DNA of 64,000 nt from Bacteroidales bacterium UBA6117 (GTDB lineage: Bacteria; Bacteroidota; Bacteroidia; Bacteroidales; VadinHA17). Position 1 is the stretch's first letter, and each line of letters opens with the position of its first letter. The DNA is taken from assembly GCA_002428385.1 (NCBI GenBank), contig DIWB01000066.1:21822-85821 (forward strand). The letters are read 5' to 3'. This document shows positions 35,223 to 44,154 of the stretch, one piece after another. The position numbers were made by a program, and so were the translations under genes. The notes below the pieces were generated by a model, which saw nothing but the letters and a program-made list of their open reading frames with translations, searched no databases and was not told where the DNA came from.

Positions 35223-36161
35223 ATGTACGGTAAGGCACCCATGAAGATTTTTTCCTGCAGAGCTTCGAGGCACCTGGCAGGAAAGATTGCGGCCGAACTG
35301 GGAATTGAGCTCGGAAAGAGTTCGGTCACAGAGTTCAGCGACGGAGAATTTCAACCATGTTTCGATGAATCCGTCAGGGGCGACATGGTATTTATCGTTC
35401 AGTCGACCAATCCGCCTGCAGACAACCTTTTTGAACTTTTGCTGATGATCGATGCTGCCAAAAGAGCTTCTGCATACAAGGTAATCGCGGTTATACCATA
35501 TTATGGTTTCGCAAGGCAGGACAGAAAAGACAGGCCGAGGGTATCGATCGGAGCCAAATTATCATCCGACCTGCTCGGGACAGCCGGCGTCGACAGGATA
35601 ATCACAATGGATCTTCACGCCGACCAGATACAGGGTTTCTTCAATGTACCGGTTGACCACCTCTACGGATCGGCAATTTTTGCTCCCTATATTGAAAATC
35701 TGAAACTCAGCAATCTGACCGTATCGGCTCCCGATATGGGAGGTTCGAAAAGGGCCAATGCGTATTCCAGGCATCTTCAGGCCGAGATGGTCCTTTGCTA
35801 CAAACTGAGAAAGAGGCCTAACGTTATCGAGGAGATGTCGGTTCTCGGAGATGTGGAAGGCAGGAATGTTGTTATAATCGACGATATGGTCGACACAGCC
35901 GGAACACTGGCGCTTGCCTCACAGAAGATCCATGAGAAGGGAGCCAAAAGCATCCGTGCTTTTGCCACTCATCCCATCCTTTCCGGAAATGCCGTCAGGA
36001 GAATCGAAGACTCCCCGCTCACCGAACTGGTGGTAACGGATTCGGTGCCCTTTGAGAACAAATCCTCAAAAATAAAAGTACTGTCAATAGCTGAAATCCT
36101 GGCAAATACGATTCAGGCTGTCAATCTGAATCAGTCCATAAGTACGAATTTTGTATTCTGA
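35223..36161 (+). CDS. prs: Ribose-phosphate pyrophosphokinase
   Basis: A 312-residue enzyme making PRPP from ribose-5-P and ATP for nucleotide, histidine and tryptophan synthesis. SVTEFSDGEFQP, FGYARQDRK-like FARQDRKDRPR, MDLHADQIQGFF and the PRPP loop VIIDDMVDTAGTL are all present. The N-terminus MYGKAPMKIFSC fits the family better than the internal ATG at 35241. Confidence 0.95.
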   Translation: MYGKAPMKIFSCRASRHLAGKIAAELGIELGKSSVTEFSDGEFQPCFDESVRGDMVFIVQSTNPPADNLFELLLMIDAAKRASAYKVIAVIPYYGFARQDRKDRPRVSIGAKLSSDLLGTAGVDRIITMDLHADQIQGFFNVPVDHLYGSAIFAPYIENLKLSNLTVSAPDMGGSKRANAYSRHLQAEMVLCYKLRKRPNVIEEMSVLGDVEGRNVVIIDDMVDTAGTLALASQKIHEKGAKSIRAFATHPILSGNAVRRIEDSPLTELVVTDSVPFENKSSKIKVLSIAEILANTIQAVNLNQSISTNFVF

Positions 36162-36180
36162 ATCCTTTGTAATATATTTG
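36150..36180 (+). promoter_or_regulatory. Bacteroidota-type promoter for rplY
   Basis: TTTG at 36150-36153, a 19-nt spacer and TATATTTG at 36173-36180: one of the best TTTG-N19-TAnnTTTG matches in the window. The upstream box overlaps the last codons of prs. The transcript would carry a leader of about 70 nt before rplY. Confidence 0.65.
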
Positions 36181-36258
36181 CAGGCCAATTTTTTAAGTCT
36201 AACGTGTAATGGGGAGATGTTGTAAAGGCAGCTCTGAGTAGCACACAATTTATTTCCA

Positions 36259-36915
36259 ATGAAGACAATTGAAATCAAAGGTTCCATCAGGACCGAACTC
36301 GGGAAAAAAAGCTCAAGGAACACAAGGAAAGAGGGAAACGTACCGTGCGTGATCTACGGCAAGGAGCATAACGTACATTTTCATACTCACGAAAACAATT
36401 TCAAGAATCTCGTTTACACCCCCGACGCCCACCTGGTCAATCTGGACCTTGACGGCAAGGAATACAAGGTGGTGTTGAAGGATATACAGTTCCACCCGGT
36501 TACAGACAAGATTACTCATGTTGATTTTGTTGAGATCTTTGATAAAAAGCCAATTGTAGTAAGCCTGCCCATCAGTATATCAGGCGATTCAGTCGGTGTG
36601 AAGGCCGGCGGTAAACTCAGGATCAAGAAAAGACATCTTAAGGTAAGGGGTCTGGCCAACGAAATCCCCGAATCGCTCCCGATTGATATCACCAATGTCA
36701 AAATCAACCATTCAGTTAAGGTTGGTGATCTAAAATATGATAACATTGAACTGATTGATCCCAAAATCACTACTATTCTTTCAGTAGCCACATCGCGCGT
36801 TGTTGCCAAGGAAGGTACTGAGGGTGAAACGGCTGCCGGAAAAACTGAAGGCGCAGCTGCAGAAGGAGCCGCACCGGCACCAGCCGCTGATTCCAGGGAA
36901 GGAAAATCGAAGTAA
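36259..36915 (+). CDS. rplY: Ribosomal protein bL25 (CTC type)
   Basis: A 218-residue long-form L25 that binds 5S rRNA. The N-terminal domain (MKTIEIKGSIRTELGKKSSR, VPCVIYG) is the 5S-binding fold; DIQFHPVTDKITHVDFVE begins the TL5/CTC C-terminal domain. The last 35 residues are a low-complexity Ala/Glu/Gly tail common in this form. Confidence 0.95.
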   Translation: MKTIEIKGSIRTELGKKSSRNTRKEGNVPCVIYGKEHNVHFHTHENNFKNLVYTPDAHLVNLDLDGKEYKVVLKDIQFHPVTDKITHVDFVEIFDKKPIVVSLPISISGDSVGVKAGGKLRIKKRHLKVRGLANEIPESLPIDITNVKINHSVKVGDLKYDNIELIDPKITTILSVATSRVVAKEGTEGETAAGKTEGAAAEGAAPAPAADSREGKSK

Positions 36916-36944
36916 TAAAAAACTTCTCCTAACAGGCAGGCAAC

Positions 36945-37574
36945 ATGAAATATCTGATAGTTGGCCTGGGTAATATTGGCGATGAGTACAGCGATACCCG
37001 TCATAATATAGGCTTTACAATACTTGATGCATTTGCTGCTGATTTGGGGGTTACCTTCTCCGACAGGAGATACGGATCAACTGCCGAAACCACATACAGG
37101 GGAAAGACCTTCATTCTTCTCAAGCCTTCCACCTATATGAATCTCAGTGGAAATGCTGTAAGATACTGGCTTAATAAAGAGAAAATCCCTGTTGAGAACC
37201 TGCTAGTAATAGTTGACGATCTCGCCCTCCCCCTTGGCAGTATCAGAATGAGACCCAAGGGAAGCGATGGAGGCCACAACGGACTTGCCCATATAAACTC
37301 GGTTCTTGGAACATCTGAATATACACGCATCAGGATAGGCATAGGCAATGGTTTCAGAAAAGGCAGCCAGGTCAACTACGTTCTTGGCCAATGGAACAAG
37401 GAGGAAAAAGAATTCCTGAGCGGAAGAATCAGTATTGTGATCGACATGATCAGGTCGTTCGGCACAATAGGAACAGAACTTACCATGACTGCTTTTAACC
37501 GTACATCAAAACTTCCTGTCCAAAAGGAAACAAAGGAAGAAGGGAAAAAAGATCAGGAACCAAATGAACCCTGA
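36945..37574 (+). CDS. pth: Peptidyl-tRNA hydrolase
   Basis: A 209-residue enzyme releasing tRNA from stalled peptidyl-tRNAs. LIVGLGNIGDEYSDTRHNIGF holds N10 and the catalytic H20; KPSTYMNLSG and VDDLALPLGSIRMRPKGSDGGHNGL are conserved. A Lys/Glu-rich tail of about 20 residues extends past the usual end. rplY-pth order is common in bacteria. Confidence 0.95.
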   Translation: MKYLIVGLGNIGDEYSDTRHNIGFTILDAFAADLGVTFSDRRYGSTAETTYRGKTFILLKPSTYMNLSGNAVRYWLNKEKIPVENLLVIVDDLALPLGSIRMRPKGSDGGHNGLAHINSVLGTSEYTRIRIGIGNGFRKGSQVNYVLGQWNKEEKEFLSGRISIVIDMIRSFGTIGTELTMTAFNRTSKLPVQKETKEEGKKDQEPNEP

Positions 37575-37968
37575 ACCTGAAATATCAAGTGTTCGCATTG
37601 ACAAATTCCTCTGGTCCGTCAGGCTGTACAAAACCCGAAGCATGGCATCGGATGAATGCAGAAAGGGAAGGATTATAATAAACAATATCCAGGTAAAACC
37701 ATCCAGGATCGTTGAAGGCAATGAGATAATTACAGTCCGAAAACCTCCTGTCACATACACCTACCGCGTAATCAAACCAATTGAGAACAGGGTTTCAGCA
37801 AAACTGGTCAGCAATTTCATAGAGGACCTTACCCCGGATCAGGAAAAGATAAAACTTGAAATCAGTCATTCCGCTTTCCCGGGATTCAGACTAAAAGGAC
37901 TCGGAAGGCCTACCAAAAAGGAAAGGAGAAATCTCGACAGATTTACTGATGATCGTGATTCCTGCTGA
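37564..37968 (+). CDS. S4-domain RNA-binding protein (HslR/Hsp15-like)
   Basis: 134 residues with an N-terminal S4 domain (about 8-60; VRIDKFLWSVRLYKTRSMA, CRKGRIIINN) and a basic C-terminus (GRPTKKERRNLDRF). Hsp15 family proteins bind stalled 50S subunits carrying peptidyl-tRNA, which fits its 11-nt overlap with pth. Confidence 0.88.
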   Translation: MNPEPEISSVRIDKFLWSVRLYKTRSMASDECRKGRIIINNIQVKPSRIVEGNEIITVRKPPVTYTYRVIKPIENRVSAKLVSNFIEDLTPDQEKIKLEISHSAFPGFRLKGLGRPTKKERRNLDRFTDDRDSC

Positions 37969-38117
37969 CATGGTGGTATAAATACGTATTATTGCCGGTT
38001 GACATTATTAAATTACTCACCGTTTGAACTTTATACTGTTCATTTTTTCTAAATTGCGCTAATCTTAAAGGAAAAACAAGGTATCATCCTCCCGGGATTT
38101 TGCAATTACCTGATTGT

Positions 38118-39455
38118 ATGGGAAAAGAGAATATTGAAGAATACTCAGCCGGATACACTCTGTTTAAAAAAACAGTCGGCTTCTGGCATGATAATATATA
38201 TTACAGGAAGGTCATTACAATCGGCACCGAAAATATAGATCCTGACCATCATCTTATTTTCGCTCCCATCCATCAGAATGCGCTGATGGATGCACTGGCC
38301 GTGGTTTTTACCCATTCCGGCCAGCCCATTTTCCTTGCCCGTTCCGATATTTTCAGGAAAAAGATAATTGCCTCTTTTCTGTATTTCATCAAAATGCTTC
38401 CTGTTTACAGGATTCGTGACGGATTCAGCGCACTCAAATCAAATGATGAAATATTCCACAAGACAATTGATGTCATCAGGAACAAAAACGGGCTTGTAAT
38501 ACTCCCGGAAGGCGACCATGCCGGTTTCAGGAGACTTCGCCAGCTTAAAAAGGGAATATGCCGGGTTGCCTTCCAGGCCGAGGAAGCTCAAAACTTCGGT
38601 CTGAACATTAAAATAATCCCTGTCGGTATCGAGTACACAAATTACCGGAGAGCGAGGCAGGTACTTACCGTGGTCTACGGAAAGCCCATTGAGGTATCCG
38701 AATACCATCAGCTTTACAGGGAAGCTCCCGAAAGAGCGATTAACAAACTCAAGGAAAGGCTTTCAGAGGAGATCAAAAAACTGATGGTGCATATAGAATC
38801 AGTTGATGATTATGAGGCTATCGACGAACTGAGAAGCATTATCAACGGGAAATACAGTGACGACATAAAATTCCCGAAACTGTACCGCGACCGGAATCTT
38901 ATAAGCAAACTCAACTCGCTTAAGACAACCGAACCTGAGAAATTGAATCGTATATGCTCACTCAGCCTGAGCGTAAAAGAACAGGCTGAAAAACTGAAGG
39001 TTACCTACAAGCTTCTTGAGAAGAAAAAACATCCGCTGGGCTGGCTTCTGACAGGAATGGCAGGGCTCCTGGCAACATTCCCGCTCTGGTTGTTCGGCAA
39101 CATTTTTACTCTGACATTCTTTGCCCCTCCGGAACTTCAGATCAAAAAAACCAAAGATCCCCAATTTCACAGTACGATGAGGTTCGGAATATCATTTGCC
39201 CTGGCATTCATATTCCTGCCCGTATATCTTATCCTGTGCCTTCTCATATTTTCACCATGGTGGCTCGCGATAATGATTTTTATTGCAATTCCTCTTTCAG
39301 GCCTTTTCGCATGGAGTTATAATCTGCTGCTGAGAAGAATCATCGGAGGATTCAGAGTCAGGAAATATTTAAGGGACAAAAACAAGGACTTTTCGGCCCT
39401 CAGGCTTAACTATGATGAGCTCATCTCGCTCGTGTCAGAATTGAAAGATGAATAA
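38118..39455 (+). CDS. PlsC-like 1-acylglycerol-3-phosphate acyltransferase with membrane domain
   Basis: A protein of about 445 residues. An acyltransferase domain (about 30-230) has the His/Asp motif in PIHQNALMDAL, where spacing is HX5D rather than the usual HX4D, and VILPEGDHAGFRR in place of the FPEGT block. It is followed by a helical linker and membrane helices at about 300-330 and 355-405. It probably acylates a glycerolipid or related amphiphile in the inner membrane. The ATG at 38118 is preferred over a TTG at 38100. Overlaps the SDR gene by 8 nt. Confidence 0.8.
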   Translation: MGKENIEEYSAGYTLFKKTVGFWHDNIYYRKVITIGTENIDPDHHLIFAPIHQNALMDALAVVFTHSGQPIFLARSDIFRKKIIASFLYFIKMLPVYRIRDGFSALKSNDEIFHKTIDVIRNKNGLVILPEGDHAGFRRLRQLKKGICRVAFQAEEAQNFGLNIKIIPVGIEYTNYRRARQVLTVVYGKPIEVSEYHQLYREAPERAINKLKERLSEEIKKLMVHIESVDDYEAIDELRSIINGKYSDDIKFPKLYRDRNLISKLNSLKTTEPEKLNRICSLSLSVKEQAEKLKVTYKLLEKKKHPLGWLLTGMAGLLATFPLWLFGNIFTLTFFAPPELQIKKTKDPQFHSTMRFGISFALAFIFLPVYLILCLLIFSPWWLAIMIFIAIPLSGLFAWSYNLLLRRIIGGFRVRKYLRDKNKDFSALRLNYDELISLVSELKDE

Positions 39456-40248
39456 GAAGTCAATTTTCAATGATAAGGTGGTGTGGATCACGGGGGCATC
39501 TTCAGGCATTGGAGAAGCGCTTGTCCATGAATTTGCCGGTCTTGGCGCCAGGGTGATTGCTTCATCAAATGATCCGGAAGGATTGGAACGAGTGAAGCTT
39601 GCTTGCGGCAGACCGGATGCCGTCAGTTGCGAATCCTTTGACCTTGCCGATACTTCAGAGATAGATAAAATAGTTGAAAATCAGATCTCCGCATTCGGAC
39701 AGATCGATTACCTGCTTAACATTGGCGGAATAAGCCAGCGATCGAGAATTGAGGAAACACCTCTCTGGCTCGACAGGAAGATATTTGAAATCAACTACTT
39801 CGGCACAGTGGCCCTTACCAAGGCTGTATTGCCGTACATGTTAAGCAGGAAATCGGGTCACATAGTGGCAACAAGCAGTATAACCGGCCGGTTCGGCTTC
39901 CCTCTCAGATCAGCTTACTCAGCCTCAAAACAGGCTCTTCACGGTTTCTTTGAGACACTATTTCTTGAAAACAAGGCAAACAGGATCAGGACATCCGTCA
40001 TAATACCCGGAAGGGTGAGAACAGGCATCTCTTTGCACGCGCTCAACAAAGAAGGAGAGGAATACGGGAAAATGGATGCCGGTCAGGCAAACGGAATACT
40101 TCCTGAACAGGCAGCAAGGACAATAATCAGGGGTATAATCAGAAATAAAAGAGAAATACTGGTTGGAAGAGGTGAACTTATCATGCTTTACATCAGGAGG
40201 ATATGTCCATGGCTCTTTTTCAGGATCGCAGACAAGGTAAAAAACTAA
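39448..40248 (+). CDS. Short-chain dehydrogenase/reductase
   Basis: 266 residues with the cofactor motif TGASSGIGEA, the LNIGG block (NNAG variant), a catalytic Ser in ATSSITGRFG and YSASKQALHGF (Tyr-x-x-x-Lys). The ASSNDPEGL segment after strand beta2 hints at NADPH preference, but this is weak. Related DHRS7-type enzymes act on lipids or steroids; the overlapping acyltransferase gene would fit a lipid role. Confidence 0.88.
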   Translation: MNKKSIFNDKVVWITGASSGIGEALVHEFAGLGARVIASSNDPEGLERVKLACGRPDAVSCESFDLADTSEIDKIVENQISAFGQIDYLLNIGGISQRSRIEETPLWLDRKIFEINYFGTVALTKAVLPYMLSRKSGHIVATSSITGRFGFPLRSAYSASKQALHGFFETLFLENKANRIRTSVIIPGRVRTGISLHALNKEGEEYGKMDAGQANGILPEQAARTIIRGIIRNKREILVGRGELIMLYIRRICPWLFFRIADKVKN

Positions 40249-40272
40249 CAGGATAGAAAGGTATTGAAGGAG

Positions 40273-41355
40273 ATGAAAGAAGGTTACAAATTGGGGGGCA
40301 TACAGCAGATAGGGATAGGGGTTAAGAATCTGAAAGAGGCCTGGAGATGGTACAGCAAGATGTTTGGAATGGATTGCCGGATTTTCGATGATAAAACAGA
40401 AGCCAATCTGATGCTTCCCTATACCGGCAACGTTCCCCAGAGCAGGCATGCCATCCTTGCCCTCAACCTCCAGAGCGGGGGTGGATTCGAGGTATGGCAG
40501 TACCAGGAAAGAAAGCCTGTGCAGATAGAAGAAGAGATCAGCCTTGGAGACCTCGGAATCCTTGTTTGCAAGATCAAGGTGAAGGATATAAGTGAGGCAC
40601 ATTCTTTTTATAAAAGCAACGATTGCGTTCTCAGCGGAGAGCCGGCCGATGATCCGTCAGGAAACCCTTCTTTCTTCGTTAAGGATCCTTTTGGTAACCT
40701 GTTTCAGATAGTGGAAGGGAATAACTGGTTCATGAACGAGAAAAAAATCAGCGGCGGTTCCTACGGGGCAATCCTCGGAGTGACTGACATCGATAAATCG
40801 CTTTCGATATATTCGGATATACTCGGTTACGACCATGTTGTTTATGACAAAACAGGATATTTCCCCGATCTCGGATTGCTTCCGGGCGGGAAAAAAGAAT
40901 TACGAAGGGTCCTTCTGAAAAGAACTAAACCATTTTCGGGTTATTTCAGCAGAATCTTCGGACAGAGCGTCATAGAACTGATAAGTGCCCCGGGAAATCC
41001 AGGTAAAAGGATTTACCAAAACCGGTTCTGGGGCGATCCGGGATTCATACATTTGTGTTTCGACATTTTTGAAATGGATGTACTCAGAGAACATTGCACA
41101 AGCCTGGGGTATCCTTTTGTAGTCGACAGCATGGATTCAAGAAATGGAAACAGTTTTGAGATGGGTGATGCCGCGGGCCATTTTGCCTATATCGAGGATC
41201 CCGACGGAATTCTGCTGGAATTTGTCGAGTCGCATAAAATGAGGATATCAAAACGGCTTGGATGGTATGTTAACCTGAAAAACAGAATGGGGTATAAACC
41301 CCTTCCCGGATGGTTACTTAAATTGCTGAGATTCTCAAGAGTGAAAAATATCTGA
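40273..41355 (+). CDS. Two-module VOC (glyoxalase/bleomycin-resistance fold) protein
   Basis: A protein of about 360 residues with two VOC modules: the first at about 8-145 (IQQIGIGVKNLKEAWRWY, FFVKDPFGNLFQIVE), the second at about 160-325 (YGAILGVTDIDKSLSIYSD, FAYIEDPDGILLEFVE). Both end with an E that could bind metal. Reaction unknown; candidates are dioxygenase, isomerase or lyase chemistry. The ATG at 40273 is chosen; a TTG at 40264 is possible. It follows SDR by about 24 nt. Confidence 0.8.
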   Translation: MKEGYKLGGIQQIGIGVKNLKEAWRWYSKMFGMDCRIFDDKTEANLMLPYTGNVPQSRHAILALNLQSGGGFEVWQYQERKPVQIEEEISLGDLGILVCKIKVKDISEAHSFYKSNDCVLSGEPADDPSGNPSFFVKDPFGNLFQIVEGNNWFMNEKKISGGSYGAILGVTDIDKSLSIYSDILGYDHVVYDKTGYFPDLGLLPGGKKELRRVLLKRTKPFSGYFSRIFGQSVIELISAPGNPGKRIYQNRFWGDPGFIHLCFDIFEMDVLREHCTSLGYPFVVDSMDSRNGNSFEMGDAAGHFAYIEDPDGILLEFVESHKMRISKRLGWYVNLKNRMGYKPLPGWLLKLLRFSRVKNI

Positions 41356-41396
41356 TACCGGAAGAAAAAAGCTGTGTTGTCTGGAACAAACGATCG

Positions 41397-42605
41397 TTAA
41401 AGGGCAGCTTCCCTAAGTGACTCTGCCTCCTTCATTACTCTCATAATATTGCCTCCCCATATTCTGGCAATATCTGACTTGCTGTACCCTCTCTGCAGCA
41501 GTTCAATAGTGATATTCTTCATATCAGCCACACTCATGCATCCTTCCACTCCCCCTCCGCCGTCAAAGTCGGTGCCGATACCGACGTGGTCAATCCCGAT
41601 AACCTGAACAACATGATCAATATGATCCGCCACATCCTTTACAGTGGCAAGCTTTTCATATCTTTCCTTGATTGCCCTGTATTCTTCCCTGGCAATCTTC
41701 TTTTCTTCCTCCCCGAGTAAGGCGAAATCACCATATTTATCAGCGAACTCCCTGAGCCTGGCATCAAGCTGCGGGTTTGGATCGGGTATCTTAAGATAAG
41801 CGCTCAGAATGCAAATCTGTATAACGCCTCCGTTATCCCTCAGCGCAAGCAGCATGTCATCATCAAGGTTCCTGGGCGATTCGCACAATGCCCTGCAGGA
41901 TGAATGGGATGCAATAACCGGGGCTTCCGAAACTTCAAGTACGTCATAGAATGCGTTGTCGGAGATGTGAGACACATCGACCATCATGCCGAGCCGGTTC
42001 ATCTCTGCCACAACCTTCTTTCCGAATTCAGAAAGGCCGTCATGTTCAGGCCCCCTGGGGTCGGTCGAGGAATCACAGATATCATTGTTCCTGGTGTGTG
42101 AAAGCGTTATGTATCTTGCTCCCCTGTTGTAGAAAGCTTTTACCCTGCTGAGATCCAATCCAATAGGATAGCCGTTTTCTATACCTATGAAAGCTGAAAT
42201 CTTACCCTCTTTCTTAAGCCGTAAAGCATCCCCTGGGGAAGTTGCAATACCTGCCATATCGGGGTATTGCTCCACATTTGACCGTACTTTGTCCAGAACC
42301 TCGAGCGCATATTCGTAGATGGCGTTATACGCTGAGTCATTCCTTGGACCCTGGCTTGTGAATACGGCAAAGAATTCGGCATCAAGTCCTCCTTCCTTCA
42401 TTCTGGGAAAATCAATGCATCCCTCAGCATGCTTCATCCCAAGATCAAAGTCTGATCTCGCGATATTTATCGGGGTATCACAATGGGTGTCCACTGTAAG
42501 TGTCTTCTCATGAATCTTTTCAGCCTGGCTGACCAGCCGGCTTGCATTGTCAGTGCATGCCGGAAACAGGATTAATATTAATGTGAAACAGATGACTCTG
42601 TTCAT
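41397..42605 (-). CDS. Membrane dipeptidase (M19 family), exported
   Basis: 402 residues with a hydrophobic signal and a Cys at 17 (LILFPAC) that may be lipidated. The zinc TIM-barrel of M19 follows: TVDTHCDTP holds the first metal ligands, IGIENGYPIG the bridging Glu, VDVSH and ASHSSCRAL further His ligands, and GIGTDFDGGGG the catalytic Asp region. It hydrolyses dipeptides, often with D-residues. Preceded by a 450-nt gene-free stretch. Confidence 0.9.
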   Translation of the reverse strand: MNRVICFTLILILFPACTDNASRLVSQAEKIHEKTLTVDTHCDTPINIARSDFDLGMKHAEGCIDFPRMKEGGLDAEFFAVFTSQGPRNDSAYNAIYEYALEVLDKVRSNVEQYPDMAGIATSPGDALRLKKEGKISAFIGIENGYPIGLDLSRVKAFYNRGARYITLSHTRNNDICDSSTDPRGPEHDGLSEFGKKVVAEMNRLGMMVDVSHISDNAFYDVLEVSEAPVIASHSSCRALCESPRNLDDDMLLALRDNGGVIQICILSAYLKIPDPNPQLDARLREFADKYGDFALLGEEEKKIAREEYRAIKERYEKLATVKDVADHIDHVVQVIGIDHVGIGTDFDGGGGVEGCMSVADMKNITIELLQRGYSKSDIARIWGGNIMRVMKEAESLREAAL

Positions 42606-43053
42606 ATGTCGGCAATTACCATTTCTAAATGCAAGATAACTTAAAATGATACATTAAACTTTCTGATAACCTGCATTTAACACTATTTAACAAGAAAAAC
42701 CCTGTCCGCGTTCGGGCGGACAGGGCAGCCATGAAAAGAATGGAAAAATTGCTTTTTGGACAGTAAAAGCTTCTTTCTAAAGTAACCTACTTTAAGTATC
42801 CTGAATGTTTTTTTGTTTACGCTTATACCTTTACAATAAATTTGATCAGGTAATCAAAGTGTAAAATTAATTTATTCTTTAAAATAAAGCAACAAAATTC
42901 CGATTCAATTGCAATTTTAGGGAATCCTCTTTTAAATTAATAGGTTAACTTTCTACCCTGCCTGTAACATTTGTGGCTTTTATTCGTCTTTATTCTGACC
43001 TTTAAGAACGTCTTTTATTCGTTTCTTTACCTTTTTTAATCCTGCAAACTACA
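42606..43053. other. Gene-free divergent region (448 nt)
   Basis: No convincing gene. It contains a minus-strand intrinsic terminator (42700-42725), a 7-bp inverted repeat around 42778-42794 (TAAAGTA/TACTTTA) that could be an operator, and a pair of CTTTTATTCGT direct repeats at about 42977 and 43012, 35 nt apart, just upstream of the plus-strand gene. No TAnnTTTG box was found for either flanking gene. An 11-codon frame at 42731-42766 is too weak to call. Confidence 0.5.
42692..42725 (-). terminator. Intrinsic terminator on the minus strand without an assigned upstream gene
   Basis: Perfect 10-bp GC-rich stem (42700-42709 with 42716-42725), 6-nt loop, then UUUUUCUU in the minus-strand RNA. 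It sits 87 nt upstream of the dipeptidase ATG, so it ends either a small RNA or the dipeptidase leader. Confidence 0.7.
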
Positions 43054-44136
43054 ATGAAATCAGTTTACACAATTGCTGCCTGCCTCCTTTATTTCGTGAT
43101 TCCGCTTGGCGCTCAGGACGAATCAGCGAATAAGAGCTTTTCAAAATCCATCACCGTCGGGCGTGAAACAAAGCTTGAGGTAATAAACAGGTACGGTGAC
43201 ATTAACATCTCGACCTGGGACAAGGACTCTGCATATATCACTGCTGAAATCGAGGCTTATGCCCCCGACAGAACCAGGCTCGACAAATTAATCGCCGGCA
43301 TAAATGTTAGTATAACCGGAACCGGATCACTGGTAAGGGCCGAGACCGTTTTCGAACGTGAGACAACCGTTCTCCTCGAAAGCTTCAAGGAATTTACCGG
43401 GAAGTTAATCGATTATGAGTCCAGGGTACGGATCAATTATTTCATCAATATACCTGATTATGTCGACATCGACATAAAAAACCAGTTTGGAGACATATCC
43501 GCTGAAGACAACACCGGAACAGTATCCATTGATCTTTCAAACGGTGATTTCAGGGCAAATACCCTTAACCGTGTTTCAGCGCTTAATCTGGATTTCGGCG
43601 ACGCCGTGATTGGCTCGGTAAGGTCAGCAAAAATCATTACATCATTCTCTAAAATAAAGATTGACCGGAGCGATGAACTTGACCTTAGCAGTACATCATC
43701 GAGATTTGATCTGGGTAAGGCAGGCATTGTTGAGTTCGAATCGCGGAAAGACAAATTCTTCATAGGTGAAGTTTCAACCATAACAGGAGTCTCCTGGTTC
43801 ACCGACTACAGCATTGAATACCTGGTGACTGCGGCTGACATTGACCTGAAATTCGGAAGCTTCGATATTGAGAGGATAAATGGGAGGTTTGACAACATGG
43901 TTATTAAATCAGCCAACGCCGACATAAAGGCAAATTTCGAACCCTCTGCCTCCTATGATTATGAAATAAGGCAGGTCAACGCATTTGTGGTCCTTCCTGA
44001 CAATAAAACCAGGGCCGAAAAAGAAACCGTAAACGAAAACAGGAAAGAATACCTCCTTACCGGTAAGATTGGCACGAGCACAGGCAGAAGCCGGCTGAAG
44101 ATCGATGCCACCAGAGGGAATGTCTATGTCAGATAA
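43054..44136 (+). CDS. Exported DUF4097-like (putative adhesin fold) protein
   Basis: 360 residues with a signal peptide (YFVIPLGAQ) followed by repeated beta-strand units of the pattern DINISTWDKDSAYITAEIE, VDIDIKNQFGDISAEDNTG and INGRFDNMVIKSANADIKA, which suggest a beta-solenoid as in DUF4097 proteins. In other Bacteroidota, such proteins often accompany sigma/anti-sigma genes, but none is adjacent here. Function unknown. Confidence 0.65.
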   Translation: MKSVYTIAACLLYFVIPLGAQDESANKSFSKSITVGRETKLEVINRYGDINISTWDKDSAYITAEIEAYAPDRTRLDKLIAGINVSITGTGSLVRAETVFERETTVLLESFKEFTGKLIDYESRVRINYFINIPDYVDIDIKNQFGDISAEDNTGTVSIDLSNGDFRANTLNRVSALNLDFGDAVIGSVRSAKIITSFSKIKIDRSDELDLSSTSSRFDLGKAGIVEFESRKDKFFIGEVSTITGVSWFTDYSIEYLVTAADIDLKFGSFDIERINGRFDNMVIKSANADIKANFEPSASYDYEIRQVNAFVVLPDNKTRAEKETVNENRKEYLLTGKIGTSTGRSRLKIDATRGNVYVR

Positions 44137-44154
44137 TCCGGACAGCCGGTAATC

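Noticed and set aside
42731..42766. 11-codon leader-peptide-like frame beginning MKRMEK
   Set aside because: No ribosome-binding site, no regulatory codon run, and no matching terminator on the plus strand.
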